Assembly: GCA_001771735.1 (NCBI GenBank)
Contig: MEUM01000100.1
Location: 1-5,778 of the forward strand
Origin: Caldifarciminota bacterium RBG_13_43_14
GTDB taxonomy: Bacteria; Hydrothermota; Tepidihabitantia; SM23-42
Length of the DNA stretch: 5,778 nucleotides
Direction: 5' to 3'
Numbering within the stretch: position 1 is the first letter of the stretch; every line of letters starts with the position of its first letter. The position numbers and the translations under genes are program-made. The notes under the pieces are model-generated. The model made no database searches and had not been told where the DNA came from. It saw nothing but the letters and a program-made list of their open reading frames with translations. This document shows positions 1-5,054 of the stretch, piece after piece.

Positions 1-56
1 CTCGATTGAGCGAAAAACTTGAAAGTATCAATGATTTAATACTAAGGAGATCATAA
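1..56 (+). CDS. C-terminal end of an upstream gene (partial, unidentified)
   Basis: Reading from base 3, the frame is open from the window edge to a TAA at 54-56 and encodes a 17-residue tail, RLSEKLESINDLILRRS. The other two forward frames hit stops within the first 22 bases. The peptide has charged and hydrophobic residues alternating as in an amphipathic helix, which is plausible for a protein C-terminus. The stop lies 5 bases before the next ATG, and the ribosome binding site of the next gene is inside this tail. That is the usual arrangement of adjacent genes in an operon. Only 17 codons are visible, so the product cannot be named and the call could be chance. The whole claim rests on an open frame and spacing. 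Confidence 0.45.
   Translation, partial: RLSEKLESINDLILRRS
44..49 (+). promoter_or_regulatory. Ribosome binding site of the dehydrogenase gene
   Basis: AAGGAG lies 12 bases before the ATG at 62. The spacing is a little long, but this is the only good Shine-Dalgarno sequence near any candidate start. It supports starting at 62, which includes the lysine-rich tail, rather than at the in-frame ATG at 188, which has only a weak AAGG 2 bases upstream. The same 15-base string, TAAGGAGATCATAAA, recurs before the gene at 4343. Confidence 0.7.
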
Positions 57-61
57 AGAAT

Positions 62-1363
62 ATGAAAAAGAAAGGGAAGATCAGTAAGAAAACGGCGAAA
101 AAGAAGGTCATTAAGAAAAAAGCCGTCAAGAAAGTGCCGAAAACTAAGAAACTTACAACCCAAAGACCGGCATCAATCATTAAGGCAATGGAGCATTTTG
201 GTAGAATTTTGGATAAACAGCTGGTTAGGGTACAGATGATTAAAAAAGAGCATGACTGGATCGATTATGCGAAGATAAAACCAATAATAGTTGGCATCCT
301 CGGTGGTGACGGAATTGGTCCTTATATAACGGCTGAAGCTCAGCGCTTATTAGAACATCTATTGAAAAACGAACTTGTCCAAAAAAAGATCGAATTTCGA
401 GTTATTGAGGGTTTGACGATCGAGCACAGGGCAGAGGTTAGGAAAGCGATCCCGGATGAAGTACTTGTTGAGATAAAGAAATGCCATGTAACCCTGAAAG
501 GACCAACAACTACACCCAAGAAAGGCGATCCATGGCCTAATATTGAAAGTGCGAATGTTGCTATCCGTAAGGAATTAGACCTTTTTGCCAACGTAAGGCC
601 CGTCCGTGTTCCAGCCCTGGGTATTGATTGGATGTTTTTTCGTGAGAACACCGAAGACGTATATGCTCTTGGTCCTGATGGTGTAGAGGTCACTCCGGAT
701 TTAGCTATTGATTTCAAGATGATTACTAAACCGGGCAGCGATCGTATCATTCGACTGGCCTTTGAATATGCCCGCAAGAATAAAATAAATCGAATCACGG
801 CGGTTACGAAAGCCAATGTTGTCAAGACCACCGATGGTTTGTTCCTGAAGACATTTTACGAAATTGCTAAAGAATATCCGAATATAAATGCGGACGATTG
901 GTTTATAGATATCATGACCGCAAAATTAGTCGATACTAAGCGTCGTACCGAGTTCAAGGTCATGGTATTGCCGAATCTGTATGGGGATATATTGACCGAT
1001 GAAGCAGCGGAATTACAGGGTGGGGTTGGAACTGCGGGCAGCGCTAATATTGGCAAACGTTATTCGATGTTCGAAGCAATACACGGCAGTGCCCCGCGTA
1101 TGGTGCAGGAAGGAAGAGCACAATACGCAGATCCTTGCAGTGTGATTAAAGGCGGTGCCTTGCTCTTAAATCATATTGGTTATCAGGAAACAGGAAAGAA
1201 ATTAGAGATGGCACTTGATATCTGCGGTCAATATGAGAAAAAATTGATCATGACCGGACGTTCAACCGGCGTGACCGGACGTGAGTATTGCGATTACTTG
1301 TTTTCTACGATTTCTGACCCAAATCTGGAAAAGCGCTGGCTCGATTATCAGAAGCAAAATTAG
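62..1363 (+). CDS. Isocitrate dehydrogenase-like enzyme (isocitrate/isopropylmalate dehydrogenase family) with lysine-rich N-terminal tail
   Basis: The 433-residue product probably oxidises and decarboxylates isocitrate to 2-oxoglutarate in the cytoplasm. The family core begins near residue 73 and carries the nucleotide-fold start GGDGIGP (81-87). The substrate loop ESANVAIRK (162-170) has the Ser-x-Asn arrangement typical of isocitrate rather than isopropylmalate enzymes. R169, R179 and R194 match the substrate arginines, RENTEDVY (194-201) carries the catalytic Tyr (Y201), and K250 the catalytic Lys. NLYGDILTDEAAE (305-317) holds the metal-binding aspartates. HGSAPRM (341-347) is the coenzyme loop. 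It has Arg-Met where E. coli NADP-dependent Icd has Lys-Tyr and NAD-dependent enzymes usually have Asp-Ile, so the coenzyme is unclear. Residues 1-30 contain 17 lysines and resemble a histone H1-like tail; residues 35-72 form a helical lead-in. The segment between the presumed catalytic Asp (D283) and NLYGD looks two residues longer than in Icd. A related hydroxyacid substrate such as homoisocitrate cannot be excluded. Confidence 0.85.
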   Translation: MKKKGKISKKTAKKKVIKKKAVKKVPKTKKLTTQRPASIIKAMEHFGRILDKQLVRVQMIKKEHDWIDYAKIKPIIVGILGGDGIGPYITAEAQRLLEHLLKNELVQKKIEFRVIEGLTIEHRAEVRKAIPDEVLVEIKKCHVTLKGPTTTPKKGDPWPNIESANVAIRKELDLFANVRPVRVPALGIDWMFFRENTEDVYALGPDGVEVTPDLAIDFKMITKPGSDRIIRLAFEYARKNKINRITAVTKANVVKTTDGLFLKTFYEIAKEYPNINADDWFIDIMTAKLVDTKRRTEFKVMVLPNLYGDILTDEAAELQGGVGTAGSANIGKRYSMFEAIHGSAPRMVQEGRAQYADPCSVIKGGALLLNHIGYQETGKKLEMALDICGQYEKKLIMTGRSTGVTGREYCDYLFSTISDPNLEKRWLDYQKQN

Positions 1364-1456
1364 AGCGAGCTGTAATCATATATATTTCTATATTCTGATC
1401 GATTACAAAGAAATAGATATATCACGGTAATCTTTCTTCAATCTCCTTGCCATCTC
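1364..1456. other. AT-rich intergenic stretch with competing inverted repeats
   Basis: No gene is seen here. TGTAATC (1371-1377) is a perfect inverted match to GATTACA (1401-1407). The same GATTAC (1401-1406) can instead pair with GTAATC at 1427-1432, which is followed by the T-rich run TTTCTT. Only one of the two stems can form at a time. They are 6-7 base pairs long with loops of about 20-23 bases, so both are weak. This might be a poor terminator for the dehydrogenase gene, an operator, or chance in AT-rich DNA. Confidence 0.3.
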
Positions 1457-1484
1457 TTGACAAGCTTTTTAATCTGAATAAAAT
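1457..1484 (+). promoter_or_regulatory. Sigma70-type promoter for fabG, leaderless geometry
   Basis: A perfect -35 box TTGACA (1457-1462) is followed after a 16-base spacer by TAAAAT (1479-1484), a 5/6 match to TATAAT. The start codon of fabG begins 6 bases after the -10 box, so transcription should begin at about 1490-1492, on the start codon itself. The A of the ATG is the best-placed purine. There is no Shine-Dalgarno sequence before fabG, which agrees with a leaderless mRNA. The promoter would drive fabG and the genes after it. This is inferred from sequence alone. Confidence 0.65.
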
Positions 1485-1489
1485 TTGGC

Positions 1490-2218
1490 ATGCAATTGGA
1501 GTCACGGGTTGCGGTGATAACTGGCGGGGCTACTGGCATTGGTGCGGATATAGGTAGGAAACTTGCATCCGAAGGAGCCAAGGTAGTTCTATGTGATATT
1601 GATACTGCCCAGGGTGAAGCGACCGCATCAAGTATTCGGGGAGCTAAATTCATTATGCTTGACGTGAGCCAGGACAATGTTGTAAATGAGGTTGTCGACC
1701 GGATTACAAGCGAATACTCAAGGATTGATATACTGGTGAATAACGCCGGCGTGACGAGAGATCGGTTGATGTTAAGAATGGAGCGAGCGGATTGGGATTT
1801 TGTTATAAATGTAAACCTTACCGGTACATTCTTAGTCAGCCGGGCGATCATTAAATTAATGGTGAAACAGAAGTATGGTCGGATCATTAATATCGCTTCA
1901 GTGATCGGTTTGACCGGGAATTCGGGGCAGGCTAATTATGCCGCAAGCAAAGCTGGAATTATCGGTTTTACAAAATCCTGTGCCAAAGAACTAGCTAGTC
2001 GCAACATCACCGTGAACGCGGTTGCCCCCGGGTTTATTGAGACACGTATGACCGGAAATTTATCCGAAGAGGTAAAACAGAATTATTTAAAAATGATACC
2101 GCTTAAGCGGTTTGGTACAACCGATGATGTCGCCAGCGTCGTTCTTTTTTTGGCTTCAGATGCTGCTTCATATATCACTGGTCAGGTAATGACGGTTGAT
2201 GGCGGATTGGTGATGTAA
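1490..2218 (+). CDS. fabG: 3-oxoacyl-[acyl-carrier-protein] reductase FabG
   Basis: FabG reduces 3-oxoacyl-ACP to 3-hydroxyacyl-ACP in each cycle of type II fatty acid synthesis. It is a cytoplasmic short-chain dehydrogenase, normally a tetramer. The 242 residues match the usual FabG length. The dinucleotide loop TGGATGIG spans 11-18 and NNAG 84-87. The catalytic residues are N109, S137, Y150 and K154 (YAASK), and the C-terminus ends in the typical VDGGLVM. D36 at the end of the second beta strand, together with T15 where FabG usually has Arg in the glycine loop, suggests NADH rather than NADPH. The start at 1490 is forced: an in-frame TGA lies at 1475-1477, no other start codon lies between, and the fold needs the VAVITGG strand at residues 7-13. 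No ribosome binding site precedes it. AcpP and FabF encoded next door support the fatty acid role over another SDR function. Confidence 0.93.
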   Translation: MQLESRVAVITGGATGIGADIGRKLASEGAKVVLCDIDTAQGEATASSIRGAKFIMLDVSQDNVVNEVVDRITSEYSRIDILVNNAGVTRDRLMLRMERADWDFVINVNLTGTFLVSRAIIKLMVKQKYGRIINIASVIGLTGNSGQANYAASKAGIIGFTKSCAKELASRNITVNAVAPGFIETRMTGNLSEEVKQNYLKMIPLKRFGTTDDVASVVLFLASDAASYITGQVMTVDGGLVM

Positions 2219-2222
2219 TTGA

Positions 2223-2263
2223 GAAAAAAGAGTCTAAGAAAATCGATCAATATTACTTTTTTC
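2223..2263. repeat. Inverted repeat in the fabG-acpP gap
   Basis: GAAAAAAG (2223-2230) and CTTTTTTC (2256-2263) are perfect inverted copies, 8 base pairs with a 25-base loop, filling most of the 64-base gap. The arms are nearly all A and T, so the hairpin would be weak. The position just after fabG and just before the acpP ribosome binding site would suit an mRNA processing or stability element that separates the abundant acpP message, but this is speculative. I saw no convincing promoter in the gap. Confidence 0.3.
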
Positions 2264-2270
2264 AAGAAAG

Positions 2271-2277
2271 AAAGGAG
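2271..2277 (+). promoter_or_regulatory. Strong ribosome binding site of acpP
   Basis: AAAGGAG lies 5 bases before the ATG at 2283. It is the most nearly ideal Shine-Dalgarno sequence and spacing in the window, fitting the high expression that acyl carrier protein needs. Confidence 0.8.
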
Positions 2278-2282
2278 ATAAA

Positions 2283-2516
2283 ATGGCTTTGTTGGATGAT
2301 GTAACAAAAATTATTGTGGAACAACTGCATGTTCCACCCGAAAAAGTAACAATCGAAGCGAAATTCATTGAGGATCTTGGAGCTGACTCACTAGATACAG
2401 TCGAATTAATCATGGCTTTTGAGGAAAAATTCAATCTTCAGATATCTGAAGAAGAAGCCCAGAAACTTGATACGGTGGGCAAAGCCGTTAGTTATCTTGA
2501 GGGGAAAGTAAAATAA
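2283..2516 (+). CDS. acpP: Acyl carrier protein
   Basis: AcpP carries growing acyl chains as thioesters on a 4'-phosphopantetheine arm and shuttles them between the soluble fatty acid synthesis enzymes. The product has 77 residues, almost exactly the usual length. It is rich in acidic residues and has the hallmark DLGADSLDTVEL (31-42), in which S36 is the serine that receives phosphopantetheine from CoA. The four-helix pattern is recognisable: helix I at 3-15, helix II just after S36, and a final helix through the VGKAVSYLEGKVK tail. It sits between fabG and fabF, the common bacterial order, and its stop is only 2 bases before the fabF start. Position in the fab cluster argues for the primary-metabolism ACP rather than a polyketide or lipid A carrier. 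Confidence 0.96.
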   Translation: MALLDDVTKIIVEQLHVPPEKVTIEAKFIEDLGADSLDTVELIMAFEEKFNLQISEEEAQKLDTVGKAVSYLEGKVK

Positions 2517-2518
2517 TA

Positions 2519-3760
2519 ATGCGGCGAGTGGTTATAACCGGAATGGGGATGCTGACTCCGGTCGGTAATGATGTAAAAAGCACGTGGGAGAATTTACTCC
2601 AGGTAAAAACCGGCATTAATAGGATAACCGCTTTTGATGTTTCCAATCATTCAGTCAAGATCGCCGGTGAAGTAAAAGATTTTCATCCTGAGACAAAGTA
2701 CGATCCAAAAACATTGAAGCGTCTGGACCGTTTTGTGCATTTTGCTTTAGCTGCGACCGACGAAGCGATCGCTGATTCGGGCATTGATCTTGAACAGCAT
2801 GATCGCAGTCGGATCGGTGTTATATATGGATGCGGTATAGGTGGTCTACGGGTCTGGGAAGGTGAACATATAAAATTCCAGAAACAAGGTCCATCAAGAG
2901 TAAGCCCATTGTTAATACCCATGATGATACCGGACATGACGGCCGGGTACATCGCAATTCATTGGCATCTTGGCGGACCGAATTATAGTACAGTATCAGC
3001 CTGTGCTTCGGGTGCTCATGCCATTGGTGATGCATTCCGAATGATTAGATACGGCGATGCTGATGCTATGATAACCGGTGGTTCGGAAGCACCTTTGACA
3101 CCTTTTGCCCTGGCCGGCTTTAGCAATATGCGGGCACTGTCCAGGAGGAATGATGAACCGCATCGAGCCTCTCGACCTTTTGACCGGGATCGCGATGGTT
3201 TTGTAATGGCTGAAGGCGCGGGTACAATTGTATTGGAAGAACTCGAGTTTGCAAAGAAACGTAGCGCGAAAATATATGCGGAGATCGTGGGCTATGGCGC
3301 GACCGGTGATGGATATCATATGACCGCTCCTGCACCAGGAGGCGAAGGTGCAAGGCGAGCTATGGCGCGGGCAATAGAGGAAGCCGGTATTAAACCTCAG
3401 GATATCGGTTATATTAATGCGCATGGTACTTCAACTGATCTTAATGATAAATACGAGATCAAAGCAATTGTCGATCTTTTTGGCGATAATGCCAGGAAAC
3501 TTATGGTTAATTCAACTAAATCAATGATTGGGCATATGCTGGGCGCGGCTGGAGCGATCGAGTCAGGCGTAATGATCAAATCACTGCAATCGGGTCTATT
3601 CCATCCAACTATGAACCTGGACAATGTCGATCCTGAATGCCAGGGAGTTGATCATATTATCGGTGAGATCCGTGAACGTACAGTTGATTATGCGATATCA
3701 AATTCACTTGGCTTTGGTGGACATAATGCATCGTTATGCATGAAACGTTATACTGAATGA
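2519..3760 (+). CDS. fabF: 3-oxoacyl-[acyl-carrier-protein] synthase II
   Basis: FabF condenses malonyl-ACP with acyl-ACP, releasing CO2 and lengthening the chain by two carbons. The 413 residues match KAS II length. The N-terminus RRVVITGMGMLTPVG is canonical and fixes the start. The nucleophile is C162 in SACASGA. The two catalytic histidines are H302 (NAHGTSTDLND) and H339 (SMIGHMLGAAG), with K334 in NSTKS, one off the E. coli numbering. The C-terminal loop is NSLGFGGHNASL: the gatekeeper Phe is kept (F399), while Leu (L397) stands where E. coli FabF has Phe398. Only a weak GAGGGG (2499-2504), 14 bases upstream, precedes the ATG, so translation is probably coupled to acpP, whose stop is 2 bases away. 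The last bases overlap coaE. The Cys-His-His triad and neighbours make KAS I or a polyketide synthase subunit unlikely. Confidence 0.95.
   Translation: MRRVVITGMGMLTPVGNDVKSTWENLLQVKTGINRITAFDVSNHSVKIAGEVKDFHPETKYDPKTLKRLDRFVHFALAATDEAIADSGIDLEQHDRSRIGVIYGCGIGGLRVWEGEHIKFQKQGPSRVSPLLIPMMIPDMTAGYIAIHWHLGGPNYSTVSACASGAHAIGDAFRMIRYGDADAMITGGSEAPLTPFALAGFSNMRALSRRNDEPHRASRPFDRDRDGFVMAEGAGTIVLEELEFAKKRSAKIYAEIVGYGATGDGYHMTAPAPGGEGARRAMARAIEEAGIKPQDIGYINAHGTSTDLNDKYEIKAIVDLFGDNARKLMVNSTKSMIGHMLGAAGAIESGVMIKSLQSGLFHPTMNLDNVDPECQGVDHIIGEIRERTVDYAISNSLGFGGHNASLCMKRYTE
3757..3760 (+). promoter_or_regulatory. ATGA stop-start overlap joining fabF and coaE
   Basis: The coaE ATG (3757-3759) shares bases with the fabF TGA (3758-3760). 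No Shine-Dalgarno sequence is visible before coaE. Translation of coaE is therefore probably by re-initiation of ribosomes finishing fabF, which would tie CoaE output to FabF output. Confidence 0.7.
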
Positions 3761-4362
3761 GAAGTAACCGTGGACGAATAGTGATAGGTATTGGCGGCAA
3801 TATCGGCGCCGGTAAAACGACGGCCAGCAATCAATTTGTAAAAATGGGTGCAAACTACCTTTCCGCTGATCAAATTGGATGGCAGGTATTACCGGAGATT
3901 ACGCCGGCATTGAAAAGGAGATTTGGAAAAAAATTGATGAATCGGTGTGATCGGATCGATCGTAAGCAACTAGGGCAATTGGTTTTTAAAGATCCAAAGG
4001 CGATGCGCTATTTGAATCGTTTATCGCATCCACGATTAAAAGCGAAGATAAAAAAAGCGATCAAGAATGAGAAGGGGGTTATGATCTTAGATGCGGCACT
4101 CCTTTTTCAATGGCCTGATATCATGTCAAAGATTGATTATCCAGTACTGGTGACCGCATCCACGGATATTAAAGCCAGGCGGGCAGCAAAAAGAGGTATC
4201 AGTCGTGCTCGATTTGATCGTATAATGCGTATGCAGATGCGGGATACTGAAACCGTGAAGATGGCACGCTATATCGCTATTAATTGCAGCAGCAAAGAAG
4301 TACTGAACGATCAGTGCAAAAAGATATATAAGGAGATCATAAATGATCGTAATATGCAATAG
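3757..4362 (+). CDS. coaE: Dephospho-CoA kinase
   Basis: CoaE phosphorylates dephospho-CoA with ATP, the last step of coenzyme A synthesis. The 201-residue product is of normal family length. It has the P-loop GNIGAGKT (14-21), the SADQIG segment with the conserved Asp at D38, LGQLVFKDP (72-80) followed by LNRLSHPRL (86-94), DAALLF (112-117), and the lid and C-terminal helix region with RIMRMQMRD (155-163) and YIAINC (172-177). Two small departures are visible: the usual DxPLLFE reads DAALLFQ, lacking the Pro and Glu, and the first Asp of the common DAD motif is Ser (S36). The basic and nucleotide-binding residues otherwise look intact, so I expect an active enzyme. A GTG at 3781 would trim eight residues, but the ATG overlapping the fabF stop is the more natural start. 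CoA is the donor of the ACP prosthetic group, giving a functional link to the genes before it. Confidence 0.9.
   Translation: MRSNRGRIVIGIGGNIGAGKTTASNQFVKMGANYLSADQIGWQVLPEITPALKRRFGKKLMNRCDRIDRKQLGQLVFKDPKAMRYLNRLSHPRLKAKIKKAIKNEKGVMILDAALLFQWPDIMSKIDYPVLVTASTDIKARRAAKRGISRARFDRIMRMQMRDTETVKMARYIAINCSSKEVLNDQCKKIYKEIINDRNMQ
4330..4335 (+). promoter_or_regulatory. Ribosome binding site of the zinc-ribbon gene, inside coaE
   Basis: AAGGAG ends 7 bases before the ATG at 4343 and lies within the last codons of coaE. It decides the start, giving a 20-base overlap with coaE and an N-terminus that places the first zinc-ligand cysteine at residue 5, as expected for this family. Confidence 0.75.
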
Positions 4363-5002
4363 CTGCCAGACAAAATACAGTGTCGATGAACGAAAAATAC
4401 CAGCCGCCGGAGTAAAAGTCAGGTGCCATAAATGTCAAAATATTATACTAATAAAGCCGCCTGAGACTTCTGTAGCGCCGCCGGCTGCTCCTTCAATACC
4501 GACACCGTCCAAGCCTGTACCATCTACTGAACCACCAAAACCGACGATGCCTGAACCAGTTATGCCTGAACCCCCAAGTGAACCTTCCGTAGCCAAGCCG
4601 ATCGAAACACCAGCTCCACCAACTGTAAAGCTGCCAGAACCTGAAATACAGAAACCTGCATTTCAGCCTGACGAAACTGAGCAGCGAGCTATTACGGTGC
4701 CGGAAACGAAACCATCAGTAAGTGTGCCGTCTGAAGAGGGTATGAGCGAGGAGGATAAAAAATGGCATCAACGTGCAAAGCGTCTGGCCAAGGCGCTGGC
4801 ATCGGATCTGGTTCTTTACAATCAGAGTAAGGTTGAGGAAGGTTTGCGCAATGGCACATTAGTTCGGCTGCTAGGTGCTGAAATAAGAAGATCGTGGGAG
4901 TACTATTGTCAGCAGATCCCGAAGAAAATTGTAGATAATACAGACTATTTCAAGGAACAACTTAATAAGATCGTCGGAAAAGGCAAAGAGATTTTTAAAT
5001 AA
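4343..5002 (+). CDS. MJ0042-type zinc-ribbon protein with proline-rich linker and helical C-terminal domain
   Basis: The product has 219 residues in three parts. Residues 1-37 form an MJ0042/zinc-ribbon domain with two CxxC pairs, C5-C8 and C28-C31, and the typical spacer with IPAAGVKVRC (19-28); it should bind one zinc ion. Residues 38-133 are a low-complexity linker rich in Pro, Glu, Ser and Thr, including the near-repeat MPEPV-MPEPP. Residues 134-219 are charged and helical, with RLAKALASDLVLYNQSKVEE (113 residues after the ribbon's last Cys would be too far; it starts at 144) followed by a helix with EIRRSWEYY. This last part resembles a domain I recall at the end of zinc-ribbon and response-regulator-like proteins of deltaproteobacteria, but I cannot name it. 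There is no signal peptide or membrane segment, so it is cytoplasmic. It overlaps coaE by 20 bases and has its own ribosome binding site. Function unknown; regulatory or scaffold roles are possible. Confidence 0.8.
   Translation: MIVICNSCQTKYSVDERKIPAAGVKVRCHKCQNIILIKPPETSVAPPAAPSIPTPSKPVPSTEPPKPTMPEPVMPEPPSEPSVAKPIETPAPPTVKLPEPEIQKPAFQPDETEQRAITVPETKPSVSVPSEEGMSEEDKKWHQRAKRLAKALASDLVLYNQSKVEEGLRNGTLVRLLGAEIRRSWEYYCQQIPKKIVDNTDYFKEQLNKIVGKGKEIFK
4547..4572 (+). repeat. Short tandem repeat in the proline-rich linker
   Basis: ATGCCTGAACC occurs at 4547-4557 and again at 4562-4572, a period of 15 bases encoding MPEPV then MPEPP. This in-frame duplication lies within the low-complexity linker and suggests that the linker length changes by five-residue steps. 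Confidence 0.6.
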
Positions 5003-5026
5003 TGTTGGAATTGTAGCCCACATTAT
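4999..5026. terminator. Possible terminator hairpin between convergent genes
   Basis: ATAATGTTGG (4999-5008) can pair with CCCACATTAT (5017-5026), giving ten positions with one mismatch (T against C) and an 8-base loop. It covers the stop codon of the zinc-ribbon gene and lies in the 52-base gap before the end of the convergent gene. Neither side has a good T-tract, so it is not a canonical intrinsic terminator, but its place between converging genes would suit a shared transcription end. Confidence 0.4.
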
Positions 5027-5054
5027 ACATAGTAAGTAACGTGGATCATTCAAT

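Noticed and set aside
6..43. Possible promoter and the short inverted repeat AGTAT/ATACT before the dehydrogenase gene
   Set aside because: TTGAAA (19-24) and TTTAAT (35-40) are only 10 bases apart, and the five-base inverted repeat is too short to mean much. The stretch is better read as the end of an upstream gene.
188..190. Alternative dehydrogenase start at ATG 188, which would remove the lysine-rich tail
   Set aside because: It has only AAGG two bases upstream, while ATG 62 has AAGGAG at a workable distance. It would also cut into the helical lead-in that seems to belong to the protein.
340..831. A 163-codon open frame on the - strand inside the dehydrogenase gene
   Set aside because: It is antisense to a well-conserved gene, its translation shows no family motif, and no ribosome binding site supports it.
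1338..1371. Five-base inverted repeat GCTCG/CGAGC around the end of the dehydrogenase gene as a terminator
   Set aside because: The stem is short, the loop is 22 bases, and no T-run follows.
1438..1887. A 149-codon open frame on the - strand over the start of fabG
   Set aside because: It overlaps the fabG promoter and coding region, its translation resembles no family, and the + strand gene is certain.
2219..2256. Possible separate promoter for acpP (TTGAGA at 2219-2224)
   Set aside because: No TATAAT-like box lies at 16-18 bases; the nearest candidates are 10 or 26 bases away.
2683..3624. Several - strand open frames inside fabF
   Set aside because: They overlap each other and the conserved fabF catalytic region, and look like by-products of its codon usage.
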